This document shows, piece by piece, positions 46,225-60,146 of a DNA stretch of 64,000 bases. Source of the DNA: Crambe crambe. Its lineage: Eukaryota; Porifera; Demospongiae; Poecilosclerida; Crambeidae. The position numbers were made by a program, and so were the translations under genes. Within the stretch, counting starts at the first letter, position 1; every line of letters starts with the position of its first letter. Where the stretch lies: contig OZ004589.1 in the NCBI GenBank assembly GCA_963924555.1, positions 5,890,001-5,954,000 of the forward strand, read 5' to 3'. A model generated the notes under the pieces. The model was given only the letters and a program-made list of their open reading frames with translations. It was not told where the DNA came from and searched no databases.

Positions 46225-46710
46225 TGCGCTTGTAGATCCAGCCCCACCCACTATTTCGCTTTGCGAAAACAATCACTCTTTTTTCGTGACTAGGCCTTAG
46301 AAACTCAGGGCTCCAGAGGTTATAAAGTCTACTAGTTCAGATCAACACTGCAACCCACCATCAGTGTCCAGAATAACGTGTCACGCCCATTGAAGTAAAA
46401 GGTAATGATCGTCAAAGTTATGATCTCATGACATGATATGCGTCTGTACTGTAGCTGCATATATATACGTCTACGTCTACTGACGTCATGACATGATCTG
46501 AGCTGCCTAGCGCCGCGCCTAGTAGTATAGCACGCCTGCGCGCGTGCTTGAACAACGATCTCACGCAACGTCCCTTTACCCAACCTTACAGAAATGGGTG
46601 TGGCAGCTTGTTTATGTTGTTGAGGGTGTGTTTATGAGCTGCTTTTACCAGCTAACCTGCCACACTTCTAGCTGATTTTTTCGGGGCTGAAGGCATTATT
46701 CGCCTTAAAA
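46225..46710. promoter_or_regulatory. Candidate bidirectional promoter region
   Basis: This 486-bp gap separates two divergent starts (46224 minus, 46711 plus). It contains a CAGCCCCACCCACT stretch, a TATATATACG stretch near 46460 and GC-rich motifs near 46510-46545. Promoter function is inferred from position only. Confidence 0.4.
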
Positions 46711-49228
46711 ATGGCTGAAACAACGGAATTTTTGACTCTGATAAATTGTACAGGAAAGCTGGAGATAGCACTGCAGTCAGACAGAGAACTCGCGCAGTTT
46801 CTCAATAAGGAAGGCTTCATCAATGATGAGGTCTATACGGATGTCAGCAGTGCAACATCAATGCAGACTCCACTTCAAAAGGCTGGTACACTCGTAGCTT
46901 GCATAAAAAATAAAGTCAAGCTCAACCCCAAGAGGTACCACATACTAGTGCGTCATTTCCGTCAAAATAAAAGGAAATATGAAGATATTATGAGCATTCT
47001 TGAAGAGGAGTACAACACAGTCATGTGTGATAGCCAAGATGATCGTGGTAAGCAAGTGGATGTTGATGCTGCTCAACCTATCCACGTTCAAAGTTATCAA
47101 AAACAACAAGGTATGCACATGCTTGTATGATAGAACATTCTTTAATTCCTATTCAAGTAATTCGCTACAGGTACTGACAAATTACTAATCAAGTAATTTC
47201 TCTAAAATCATGAGATCTCTCTCTCCCCTCCTCCCCCCTCATTTTAGCACATTCATTTCTGAAGTCAAATGTAACAAAGTTGAAAGCACATCTCAATGTC
47301 TTTAAAGAAGTAGACAAAGCTGAGATAAATCCAGCAGTGAAAACTCTGATAAATGAGCAAATCGAGGAGTTTATTAGTACTTGCTTGAAGACTGGCTGTA
47401 ATCCAGATGATGTGCGTGACACTTTAACCAATATTCATCACACTGATTTCCTCATTAGTAATGAAACATTGAGGTGGGCCATGGAGAGGGTTGACAGCAT
47501 TGCTGTACAGTCAACTTCTACGAGTAGTGGAGACCACTCTGATCAGCTAAGCTCAAAGGAAGATGAAAAATTATTCTGTGATGATGTCATTTACCATGCT
47601 ACTTTATGTAGCCTTGCAGCAAGTACCTGTGATGAAAATAATTTCAAAGATTTTTTCAATGAAGATCACCAACATCACAACTTGGATGAAGCTTCTTTAT
47701 CTATCACTCGTAAACGAGAGGAAGTGGACAGGTACCTCATAGCAAGAAAAGGAAAGATTTACTTTATAGCTTTCAAAAGTGAATCTCTATTATCAGATTG
47801 GCAAGAAAAATTTACTTCATTTGCAGAAGGTAGTTAATATGACTCAAATGAGTTATATTATTATTACAGCTATAATTATTTTGCAGGAATTCAGGTGCAG
47901 ACTGATCGCATACCTTTAAGGTTTTTGATACAGCAGTTACACGATGGATTCCAAATTGTACTTACAGGTAATTGCTAACTATATGTATCACTAATACTCA
48001 ATGATTTAATATAATTGAAGGATTTTCATATGGAGGTCTTTTGGCCTTGTCAGTTACTGCTTCATTGTGGCGAGTGCCAAATTTACTGAGTTCAGAATTG
48101 TTGCAAAGAAATGTCTGTTGCATAGCATTCGGCCTGCCACTGTTAAATCTTCCCCACATACAAGAAGCCATTGATGAGTCCCCTGAATTAGCATCCACGG
48201 TTCATTCTTTCTATGTCAAAAATGACGTATTTCCTCAGCTTAATATTTTCTTTGACCCTGTATATGAAAGTATACTTGATGATCTGGGAGACTTCAATGC
48301 TGACATGGGAGATTTTGATCCAAAACTGGTAGGTTATTATTATTCAGTGAGTGAGCACAGCAAGCAAGCTGACTCTTTGTTGTAAGCATTACAGTTTCAG
48401 CTGCCTCAACAGCAAATATTAGATAAGGGAAAAAGCATTTCGTGAAATGAAAAAAAGATGTAGGGATGACCACTGCTCAAAAAAGTAAGGAAACAAGAAG
48501 GATGGAAATGGGATCAATCTTTGTTCTGTATATCCAGCCAACAATCCCTACATATACACACATTACTACACTATAATCTGAAGTTACCTGATGTATATGT
48601 AGGGATTGTTGGCTGGATATACAGAACAAAGATTGATCCCATTTCCATCCTTCTTGTTTCCTTACTTTTTTGAGCAGTGGTCATCCCTACATCTTTTTTT
48701 CATTTCACGAAATGCTTTTTCCCTTACTTGTTCCTGGTCTTTTTTCCTCTCTTTTATGGTTTTAGCTATGATTAGAGTTCATTCTTCTATGTGTATGCAG
48801 GGACAGATGAAAGAAGTTCTCCAATAGCATACCAGCCCAATCATTTATCGAGTCAAGGTGTTGTGTTGTTGAGCCATACTTGGAGGTCGAAGATGCTGAA
48901 ATAGAGTCTACCGTGGTGAATCTAAATCCCCGAATAGATACAGTAGTCTATCATCAGCTAGAGCTAGCTAGCTAGCTATATAGCTACAGCTGAGTAATAT
49001 TATGATTTCGAATAATTGGATATTCAAATACATGCGCATGCGTATTATAGAAAAGATGGCTTCCTAATTGAATTAGTCGAGTGCTGTGCTCCATAGTGTC
49101 TCCTTTTTCATCGACTCTTTCGAGGATCAACGAGTAGAAAAGATCGTAGTTGGTAGAATTTGGAGTGGATTTGTCCAGAAATCATGGCTGTAGCTTGAGT
49201 GGTTCGAGAGATATGGTTGTCTAAGAAG

Positions 49229-49260
<32 letters not shown>

Positions 49261-52200
49261 GTAAGGGAAAAAGCATTTCGTGAAATGAAAAAAAGATGTA
49301 GGGATGACCACTGCTCAAAAAAGTAAGGAAACAAGAAGGATGGAAATGGGATCAATCTTTGTTCTGTATATCCAGCCAACAATCCCTACATATACACACA
49401 TTACTACACTATAATCTGAAGTTACCTGACGTATATGTAGGGATTGTTGGCTGGATATACAGAACAAAGATTGATCCCATTTCCATCCTTCTTGTTTCCT
49501 TACTTTTTTGAGCAGTGGTCATCCCTACATCTTTTTTTCATTTCACGAAATGCTTTTTCCCTTACTTGTTCCTGGTCTTTTTTTCCTCTCTTTTATGGTT
49601 TTAGCTATGATTAGAGTTCATTCTTCTATGTGTATGCAGGGACAGATGAAAGAAGTTCTCCAATAGCATACCAGCCCAATCATTTATCGAGTCAAGGTGT
49701 TGTGTTGTTGAGCCATACTTGGAGGTCGAAGATGCTGAAATAGAGTCTACCGTGGTGAATCTAAATCCCCGAATCGATACAGTAGTCTATCATCAGCTAG
49801 AGCTAGCTAGCTAGCTAGCTAGAGACAGCTGAGTAATATTATGATTTCGAATAATTGGATATTCAAATACATGCGCATGCGTATTATAGAAAAGATGGCT
49901 TCCTAATTGAATTAGTCGAGTGCTGTGCTCCTTAGTGTCTCCTTTTTCATCGACTCTTTCGAGGATCAACGAGTAGAAAAGATCGTAGTTCGTAGAATTT
50001 GGAGTGGATTTGTCCAGAAATCATAGCTGTAGCTTGAGTGGTTCGAGAGATATGGTTGTCTAAGAAGAATAATAATAAGAAGAAGAATAATAATAATAAT
50101 AATAATAGAGAAGAAGAAGAATATAGCGATTTACCTGCTTGCCGTATTTCTGAAACGGTAAGCTCCCTGGTCCTGAAACTTGGTCTGCACATTGTAGTAG
50201 GCTCTAGTAGGCTGGATAATCATTCACAGTAGCTTTTGTTAGGTCTAAGTGGGGGAACTGGAATTTCACTTTTGTATTAGTCTATAGGCGGCGCGCGCGG
50301 CCGTCCGAGTCATCCCTACATAGAGAGTGCTACCGCACTCTCTGATAATAATAGAGAAGAAGAAGAATATAGCGATTTACCTGCTTGCCGTATTTCTGAA
50401 ACGGTAAGCTCCCTGGTCCTGAAACTTGGTCTGCACATTGTAGTAGGCTCTAGTAGGCTGGATAATCATTCACAGTAGCTTTTGTTAGGTCTAAGTGGGA
50501 GAACTAGAATTTCACTTTAGTATTAGTCTATAGGCGGCGCGCGCGGCCGTCCGAGTCATCCCTACATAGAGAGTGCTACCGCACTCTCTGATAGCTAAGG
50601 AGTTGAAGCATGAATGAGTTTGAGGCTATCAGTTCTAAACAGTAGCTAGCTACTAGGTATATATTTTACTTGCTCACTCACTCATTGTCAAGTGTTGCAC
50701 ATTAGCTAACTACTATTAATGAACTGATTTTAATTACAGAAAAAGTTTCAAGGATTAACTACTTCTCATATTATGCACAATTTGAGTGCGTTGCAGAAAG
50801 TACATCAGGTAAATAAGAAAGCCAAGATGCATACATAATCAGGAATGATCAATCTATAATAGGATAAAGATCTCTGTGCTGTAAAGTCTCAACTTCAAGC
50901 AGGACTGCCTCATCTGCTAGCCAGTGGACTTATTCAAAAGCAATCACAGCCCTATAACACATACCTGATAGACTCAGAATCAGGTCTTACATTACATCCA
51001 TTAACAAAGGAAGAAGCTATGGTTGAATTGAAGAATCTGACTCAACCTTTAATTGATGCTATGAATGATAGACTATTTCACAAGGTAAGGACATACTCTG
51101 ATCCTTCACTATTAAATTTTAATGTTTTTATCCTTAGCATTCCATGTTGAACTATTCCTGTAAGATTTGTAAAATCTTAAAATTTGTGTGTAAAAATACT
51201 GCTGGGTTACTCGCTGATCTCAAGGTTGCTAAACCCAGCATTGAATCAGTATCATTTCATCGTCATGGTAAAGAAATTGCTGTGACTATAAAAGGGAGAG
51301 AATTGTGGTTTTGCTATCAAGTGAAAGTTGATAAACACACAGAGAAAATCAAGGCACATAATGTCAGCAAGCAATCGATACAATTTAATTATGATCCAGA
51401 GTTGAATCGAAAAATATCATCAGACAGTGCTGAGATAAATGTATCAATGTGGACACATTTCTATGAGCAAACAAGAAAAAAGGTTAAAACTGACCATAAG
51501 GTAGGCATATTTAGTAGTTAATGATCTCATCTGGCAACTATTCACAGACTGTCTTTTTTGTTTTTGTTGTTGTTGCTTTTCTAGGTCTATGAATTCACAT
51601 TTCGTCAGGAGCAACTAGCTAAACTCAATCCTTCAGAATTGATAGAAACAGCATGTATGAGTGCCTTACTTGAACAGCATCCACACTCACAACGTAAAGA
51701 AGTCAAATATTTTTCAAAACGATTTGAAACTTTGCGAAAATTTTTAAAGCAAGCTGTGTCAGTAGTTCCAGTGGAAAGCATTTTATTTGCTATAGCACAT
51801 GCCAATGATGCTAACATATCCCGTCAATGCTGTACTCACCTAATGAAGTCATCCTTCTTACTTCCACCATCATTGTTAGCATCTGATGGATACTTAGCTG
51901 CTATTGGTGCCATTGCAAATGACAGATTTAAAGAAAAATTTCATTATATGAAAAATGATACCTGTAATGAGATTGAGATAGAAGAGAGAGAGTTAAGAAA
52001 ACAATTCAAAAAATATAAAAGAAGGGAAAAACTTAACCCAATGGAACAAAAAGTGAATCAAAACGTTTTCAGTAAGAGGTTTATTAAAGATTATTATAAT
52101 AGAGCTGTTCCTATTTTTGATAAAAGGAAGCTACAGCAGTACTTCTTTCAATATGGGATTGAACTTGGGGAAAACAATGATTTAATTGTATTTCTTATGC

Positions 52201-53931
52201 AATCATATCATAATGTGTTGTCTGATTGTGTCAGTACATCTGCACAGGATGCTATCAGTTCTGTTAATCTATCATCTGTTTACATGATCCAGTCTGAATC
52301 TGATGCAGCCATGTGTTTGAAACCTCCTCTTAATATTCTAGTGGAAGGAAGAAAAAAATTATCATGGTTATCAAAGCAAACTTTACGAGGACCAATGCCC
52401 GAAACATCCTCTGATGCTCCTATAAGGTTATCACAACTGTATAATTCAAAAATGCTACAAATTGTGAATGATTTTCGATCAAAAGAAGTGAGAGTAAGCT
52501 GTCTACTCCTTGGAGCATTCATGGAAGAACAGGTTAAAGTTCCCTTGATGAAGACATCCTTTGACACAGCTAAAGCTTTGAATGTTGCTCTGACCGCAGC
52601 AGCAGTTGGTGTTTGGGCAATCTTCAGCCTTGCATTAGGTGACCTTCAGGCTGTCCTTGATTCAATTCCATCGTGTTCACTCTTAGTTGAAGTAACCGAC
52701 TACATCAAAGGAATGTTCAAAAGTGCTGGTAAAATAGCTGACCCTAATTATGCAGGCAAACTTCAGTTCATGGTTCAAGGGATGAAAGAAACAGTAAGCT
52801 GCAACAGCCACTATGTCAGCTACTCACTTGAACGTCAGCTGATTGAACTCTGCAAGAAACTGAACATTGATGAGTCAACTCCTCTTGACACTCTTGTTGG
52901 AGACTGGGACCAAATCTTTAAAGATGATATCTTAAGCATGGTTGTGCCAACTCATCGTTCACTGATTGCTCGCTGGCTGAAGTGGGCTCTGATGGTACAC
53001 CACCTCTGTGAAGAACTGGCTCGCTACACAGCTGTGGGGGTTGTAGGGCTGGTCAACTCTGGCAAATCACTACTTGTCAGTACATTATTTGACATTGATG
53101 TGAGTATAATGATGAAGTCTTTGCATAGCACTAATTCATCTGACTCTTACTGTAGGTTCCAGTGGGTACAACAGCCATCAAACGTACTACAGTGCCTTTC
53201 CTGTACAATCTAGATGGCATGATTGATGGTCTGGATGTGATTGACTTCCCTGGAGTGGATGACAGAGATGAAACCATCCCTGATTTGGCAGAACTTCTCC
53301 TATCCATTGCACAAGTTGTCATTTTTGTGGTGGACTACAGGTATTAAAATATTAGCTAGTAATCAAGTTAGTTCACTGTTCCTGTATTATTTTACTGCAG
53401 AAAAGCCCACACTGAGTCATCCAAGAAGTGGCTGGAAATGCTGGAAGACAAGGCAGTTCCTGTCCTGGTGTGTCTGACTTATGCTGATAAGCTTTATGCT
53501 GAACACATGGGGAAGGACGGGTCTCACCCTGATCCAAGAGAGATATCACGAGAAATCACAAAAGAAACAGAAGTAAGTGAAATATATTTGTGGTGATGGG
53601 AGAGACACATTCATAAGTATTTGTAGCTATATTAACATGTACCTATTTCACACAGTTACTGTGTCTATGCATTTTTGACAGCCCCTCATATAATTACTTT
53701 TAGATGATAATTGAGCAACTTGGTCAAGTCCCTTCTCACAAAGTCCAGTTCTTCTCCTTCAGCCAAGACCGAGATTCAGTCCTGAACAGCCCAGAGGGGA
53801 GGGAGAAACTGCAGAAGGCTGGCATTGGCACCCCCCAAGGTGTGGGGGGCTGGCTGGCAGGGATATTTGAAAGTCAACTAGACCAAGATGAATTGGCTGA
53901 GAAGATACGAACATTTGTGCACAGAAACTAA
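46711..53931 (+). CDS. CARD-like / class-3-lipase-like / GTPase multidomain protein (1374 aa, 11 exons)
   Basis: Exons 46711-47110, 47248-47829, 47887-47967, 48021-48328, 50740-50808, 50863-51084, 51138-51500, 51585-53099, 53156-53340, 53401-53572 and 53704-53931 join in phase to exactly 1375 codons with GT-AG borders. Residues about 5-100 form a death-fold, most like CARD (AQFLNKEGFI, LQKAGTLVACIKNKV). Residues about 310-530 resemble lipase class 3: an FIAFKSESLLSDW strand, nucleophile elbow TGFSYGGLLAL (Ser 357), KNDVFPQL (Asp 423) and GLTLHPLT (His 525). A long helical region leads to a GTPase: G1 GLVNSGKS (1163-1170), G3 DFPGVDD (1210-1216), G4 TYADK (1268-1272). The order suggests a cytosolic immune sensor or effector. 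The lipase assignment is weaker than CARD and GTPase. The next gene is an NLR. Confidence 0.8.
48425..50099. repeat. 838-bp tandem duplication in intron 4, each unit starting with a fold-back element
   Basis: Unit 1 (from 48425) and unit 2 (from 49263) are almost identical over about 830 bp. Each starts with a palindromic element of about 305 bp (arms of about 135 bp, ends AAGGGAAAAAGCATTTCG). A common tail with TCATCGACTCTTTCGAGG and a terminal AAT-rich run follows. No coding role is apparent. Confidence 0.85.
50104..50593 (+). repeat. Two tandem copies of the 246-bp hairpin repeat
   Basis: Copies run from about 50104 to 50344 and 50350 to 50593. Each contains CTTGCCGTATTTCTGAAACG, GGCGGCGCGCGCGGCCGTCC and the terminal GAGAGTGCTACCGCACTCTC hairpin. 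The inverted single copy is at 38369-38614. Confidence 0.9.
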
Positions 53932-54170
53932 ATCCACACTTACACACTCACTTCTATTTCTTTTATACTTTGTGCTACAGATTTTTCTTTGTGTGATTTG
54001 CATATAGCCTGAAGGCAAATAGGTTGATTTTGCGAGTAAAAGTTGTTCTTGACTGCGCATGCTCAACATAATTAGCTTGGCTGCGCTATATTTCTGGCCG
54101 GAACTAACTGCAAGTACCAGAAGGCGGAACACCGCCACCCGGACAATTTACTAGTGTGAGAGCTCCAATA

Positions 54171-57100
54171 ATGATGGAAACTATACTAGACTTAGAAAAA
54201 CCGACCTACGATGATTATGTACGTCGTATTCCAGAGAAGTATCACCACAAACTGGACAAACGGGTTGATTTCGAGAATGAAGATACTGATATACATCTTG
54301 TGACAATTGCTGAGCAATTGATAAATTGGGAAGAAGTGTCACCATTCCTAGGACTTTCTGCTATTAATATAAGTGATATTAAAGAGAGCTACCCTCAAAA
54401 GCCAGGTCTGCAGAGGTAAGCCATGCATGTGTACTAAAGTAACATCAGCTTACACCACTGAGGCATGTCTGCTTACCTTGACACAGCAACTTATTGTACA
54501 TGGCACTACATACAGTGCATATCAAATTTAATAGTTATTAGATTTGCTGTAGTAGCTAACTGGTAAAGTGCAAGACCATGGAGCCACTGGCCTCAAATTG
54601 TACTCAAAAGCACAAATTTGCATGGAAGCTGTAATGCTTAATTGCCATAAAGCACTTAGATAAGGCCACTATTAATAGAATGTTGTTTCCTGTCCACCGC
54701 CCGCGTATTGAAAATGTCACCGCATCAAAAAATATTATTACTGCCTCTGCACGTGCGCACAGTAGGGTGCGCACGTTTGGCTTCACAAACAGCAAAATCC
54801 GTGGTGAATGATGAAGACAGGACCGTTGAGACAAACAACGAAGCAATAATAGAATAATTATAATAACCTCCCGCCCGCAGCACTTGTGGATGTCTTCTTG
54901 GACAGGAAACTAGGATTCTATAAATAGTGGCCTAAGCCTACTAGGCCATAATCATAAAGCCTATAATCCAAAGCTGTAGAAATTAATCAAGCTTGCCTAC
55001 CACTAGGTTAGTCTGCCATGGTAGTATTGTGGGTAGGAGTGTAATTATAATCTACGAGTGCAATTAGGGATAAATTAAGGAAAATATATTTATGATGACA
55101 TATTTACCAGCTGGGTTGCTTGGGTACAGGGGATAAATTTCCTTTCCAAGAACTTACTAAGCATGTAGTGATTATAGTGAGCTCCTTTTGCCCAATACTG
55201 ATGGAATACTGTTAATTTGGTCAAGTAAGGATCTAAGAGTATTTGGAATGGACTATAAGGCTGTAGGCAATTCAATTTCTTAACATAAGGCTTGGGAAAG
55301 ATGTGGTAGCTATGCAGGACCACTTAGGCAACATGGCACAGTGCACTGTAATAGTATTCCTACACTGTAAAAATAAAAGTGTTTACTACACACCATTTTG
55401 TCCCAGTAGCTACACAAAGTTTACTTACTGACTCATTGTTGGGAGGAAGACAATATTAATTTTGACAGTGAGCGAGCGAGCAAGTATTATTTAGTGCTTC
55501 AACTCTTATATGTAACAAAGTACTTAGATAGGCCTAGAGCCTCTACAACTACTGCTATAGCAATGTGCAGCACTGGATATGAAATCTACTTGTTATGGAG
55601 ATTTTATGTCCTTAATTACAGGAAAGCAGCCTTACAGAAATGGAAGGATATCTTTGGATATAAGGCATCTTATGGAGCACTGCTTCAAGTATGTGTGAGG
55701 AGGGACTCATCAAGGTGTGCAGAAACAATAATCCAACTCTTGAACTCACCTGGTAATGAATTTCTTCTATAAGCTGTCTATATGTATGTATACATGCATA
55801 CCTATTCAAACATCATAGTTATAGTTTAAAGTCTATACTGTCAAAATGAAAGTGTGTACTGCACACTAAATTGTCTCAATATCACATTAAAAAACAGTGT
55901 GTGTATTGGGACATTTTTACAGTACTAGGGTTACTGAAGAATTGGGTTACTGAAGAATGATATAACAGAAGCGTATTAATTATGCATATCAAAATATCCC
56001 AATACACACACACTAGGTGTGCAGCGTACATTAAATTGTCCACTATAAGCGTGCAATGTACACTCACTGTCATTTTTAGAAGTTTTTTATAGTATCCCTT
56101 ACAGTGCAAGGTATAAATCTACACTAAAAACTTGGTGCCAGCTTATGACTACTATTAGTTCTTCCCACCCCTACACGTAAAATAGAACCTGCAATGGCAT
56201 GTAATTTATTTAGCTACAACTGTAATTATAAATTGCTTTGCAATTATTTTTAATGTTCTGTTCTGTAGGTAAAAAAGACCCAAGATTTGAGAGTACAAGT
56301 GGCGTGCAAAATCAGAAGTGGGCAGATCAATCACAGCATGACTTCTCAGTGCCCCCAGCAAGCTATCAGCAGTTGGGGACTTTTGGACAAACCCATGTAT
56401 GTTTTGTGCAGGAGCCACTTAATTATATGATTTCTAGCTGGGTCACGATCACATGTATAAACTTTGTGGCTAGTCACCAACATCACCCACAGTTTATTTT
56501 CATTTCCCACCTACACATACACAGATGTCAAAAATAGCAATACAATAATTAGATTTTACTTGCCTCATTAAACAGGATGGTGTCTGTTGCACTCTGGAAT
56601 CTGAAGCCTCCACAACACATTATAGCTACCCCTTCTCTCTACTAGAGTGCACTCAGGAGAAAAATTAACATTGTTTAATCTTACCACACTTTCTTCATAC
56701 AGCTGTCCATTGCTTCTTCAAGGCCCCTTGAGCATCCTTGTGACCTGCAATCAGTATATTCAGGAAGAAAGTCTTTCAGGTACATAATTCTACAGTGAGT
56801 TTCAATTCCCCATGTGTGCATGTGTCATGTGGGCATGAAACCATTCATGCATGAATCCATGAAATGCCACCACAGAAGGGAAATGAAATCCATCATAATC
56901 TGATTCCCTGAGTCTTCCTGGTGCCCAGGAGTCTACCATCATGCATTCTTGCAAAATCAGTTGTCAGGCATCATCTGTAAACTGACTACTATGCACGCAT
57001 AATGCTACTTAAATTTTTGAAATTGCACTCAGATTTGAAGCCTTGAAGAGCTAGCTGGTGACCGTTTTAGCAAGCTAGTTATAGGGCACGATCAAATTTC

Positions 57101-60100
57101 ATTCCAACCAACCCTAATTACCTATCTACAGTGCACGTGGCCATCACTGTAGAGTGAATGAGGGTCAAAGGTCATAAGATCAAATCATGATTGTGTGTGC
57201 ATCTCCAGTTGCAGGGATAGAGATGTGTCTGCCTTTTTCAATGAAGGAAAAGTTGATGCAGATGCTGCAGGAGCAGCCTTCAAGTCACAGTATGCAACAC
57301 TGATGCTAGTGATACCCGACTCCTTTATGTTAGCAGGTCATTTATACTCAAAAGGATTGGTTTCCAGAACACTTTTGAGCAAACTTGCAATTCCTGGACT
57401 GTCATCCTATGAGAAAAACATTTTAATCTTGAATGAAATTGAAGAACAAATTCCATCAAACCCTTCCGTGTTTAATAGCTTTGTTACTGTTCTATTGTCC
57501 ATTGAACAACTGAGGGAAATGGGAGAAAATCTCATCATGTCCTACAGTAAGTACATAGCTAATCTCATGTTGGAAGTGTAAGCTACATATTTATATTTTC
57601 ATTTAATGTCTACTTGTATCCCACCATTAGGAAAGGATTCACCATCTGCTAACCCTACAAGTTTGGGTGCACTTGAGAGGTATGCTAACTTCCTTAAGGC
57701 ATACTATAACACAGCGTCTGTCTCTCCCGATTACAAATGGCCAAGAACTCCAAGCACTCAATATGTGAATCTAGCTATAGTGAAAAAAGAGCGTGTAAGT
57801 CGAGCAGAAGCAAATGAATTCACTCTAGCTACCCTACATGGTGATATCGATCAGATCATGAAAGTGAAAGAACCAATTGAATTTGAAAAGGTACTTAAAA
57901 ATGATTCTGGAAAAAATGTGAGATATGTGCTAGTAGAAGGAGCTCCAGGAGTGGGAAAAAGTACATTTGCATGGGAGCTGTGTAAGCAGTGGGATAAAAT
58001 TGATGCACTAAATACGTTTCTGCTAGTTGTCATTGTTCGTCTTCGTGATAAGCAAGTCCAAATGGCGACAACACTGTCTGATTTGTTCCATCATAATGAC
58101 CAAGATCTTCAGCATGCTGTCTCAAAGGAAGTCAGCAGAAGTGATGGGAAGGGAGTACTTCTTATCATGGATGGTGCAGACGAACTTCCTCTCTCTATTC
58201 GGACAGACCCGTCATCAATTTTTGCTAAACTTGTTCAAGGATTTTACCTACCACAGGCTACTTTATTAATCACCAGCCGTCCTTCAGCAGTCACTCAGCT
58301 TGTGGGATTGAATGAGCCAGAAAAGCATATTGAGATTTTAGGCTTTTCTGAAGAGCAAATACATGAGTATGCAGTGAGTGTTTTCGGTTCTGGTACAAAT
58401 CTACATGAATTTGAGAGATACATCTCCAGCACACCTGCCATAAGAGGAATGCTTTACGTCCCTCTTAACACTGCAATTGTGATTGAAGTGTATCAAGAAA
58501 ACAAGACGAGAGACAGGCCCATTCCCAACACTTTGACCAGTCTCTACACTGATCTTTGCCTTCTCTTGCTACAACGATACCAAATAGGTGTCCAGCTCAT
58601 CAGAGATCCTAGTTGCTTGGTTGACAAACTGAGCGAGTTACCTTCAGACGTAAATAAGCTCTTCATTGATTTAGCAGAGATTGCTTTCAGCGGTATTCTT
58701 GAAAAGCAACTAGTCTTCCAAAACTTCCCAGAGAGTATCAAAGGTTTGGGATTCACCACTGCTTCAGCAGAGCTTTTCACAGGCAGGAGAGTTACCCATA
58801 GTTTCCTCCATTTAACATTCCAAGAATATCTTGCAGCTTACTTTATTGCTCAACTTCCTTCTGACAAGCAAAAGAAGCTTTTTCTAGAATATTCTGGGAA
58901 AGACCATTTGGATGTTGTCTGGAGGTTCTTCTCAGGCATAACTGGTTTTGATAAAATAGGATGGGACACTGCTAAGTCTTCATATTCATGCAGTGTTAGA
59001 ACAGAAGATTCAGTCATGGAAATATCCGAGGGTAGTACATCTGTGAGTTTAATTATGCTCCGATGCTTGTTTGAATCACAGTCTAAAGGCTGTATGGCTG
59101 CATTAAGTTCAGAAGAAATAATTTTTTCAACAGGAGATTCAGAATCTTTTCACCCTTTTGACTTTTTTGCTCTTGGCTATTGCATCGCCCACAGTGACCA
59201 GTGCTCTTGGAAGTTAATTATTCAAAACCTCAGCCTGCAGGGTAGCCTTGTGGAGTTATTTACTTCAGGTATACTCACCAACCGACAACTCTCTAGCTGT
59301 ATCGACACACTTTCTTTTAAGCTGACTCCACTGGGACAAGATGGTGTGAATTATTTGGGACAACTTCCTCCTAGTATCCTGAATGAAATTCGCGTTCTTA
59401 GCTTAGATCAGTGTGGGGTCGATCCCCCAACGCTCTCACGTTTAGCACACCTTGTTTCACAAATGAGCAACCTTGAAAAGGTTAGCTTTCAACTATATCA
59501 CAAAAAAGATGCAGATCCCGTGGATATCTGTGTACTACAGTTATTGCAGTCTCTTTACAGCTGTAAGAATTTACAGTCCCTTCAGTTTCCTCAAGGTTTT
59601 AAATGGAGCACTGCAAGTCTCGAGGCATTGAAGAAGCTAGCAAAGCCTAACCGAAACCTGACATCTTTGAACATTTCGTGCACTTCACTCTCTACACAAC
59701 TGACACCGACATTGCTGGATATTCTTTTGGCTGAATCTTCCCTTCGTAGTCTGAGAATATATGGCATGCAACTTGCTCGCAAGCATGCAAACCTCTCTTT
59801 GCTTGAAAAAAATTCCAATCTTCACTCGCTACAATTTGATAACTGCTCTTTTGGTAATAAGGGAGCCAGTATACTGGCTGCAGCAATGACTGAAAATGAC
59901 ACCCTCACATCCCTCCAGTTGAATGGCTCTCACAGAATCTTTGAAAAAGGTGGAGAAGTACTTTCACAGATGTTAAGCAAAAATAAAAAACTGAATTATT
60001 TAAAGCTAAGTTTTGATGAATCTAAAGGATTTAAAGATTTCTCTGCAGCAAAAGCAGCTTTTCCTGACATGAAAGACTTGCCTCCTGAGAACAGCCAAGC

Positions 60101-60146
60101 TATAACATGGGTTCGAGATGCAAACGTTTCATTATCATATGATTAG
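54171..60146 (+). CDS. DEATH-NACHT-LRR receptor of the sponge NLR type (1142 aa, 6 exons)
   Basis: Exons 54171-54415, 55622-55752, 56269-56396, 56703-56779, 57215-57546 and 57631-60146 join in phase to 1143 codons with GT-AG borders. The first ATG (ATGATG) at 54171 is used. Exons 1-2 encode a DEATH domain (VTIAEQLINWEEVSPFLGLS, then QKWKDIFGYKASYGALL). Exon 5 holds a second helical, death-fold-like segment. Exon 6 has the NACHT ATPase with Walker A EGAPGVGKSTFAW, Walker B LLIMDGADELP and TSRPSAV. The winged-helix/HD2 motif FLHLTFQEYLAAYF follows, then leucine-rich repeats (SLRSLRIYG, LHSLQFDN, LTSLQLNG). This is the architecture of bona fide NLRs: oligomerising intracellular receptors that recruit DEATH adaptors after sensing ligands through the LRRs. 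All key ATPase motifs are intact. Confidence 0.92.
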
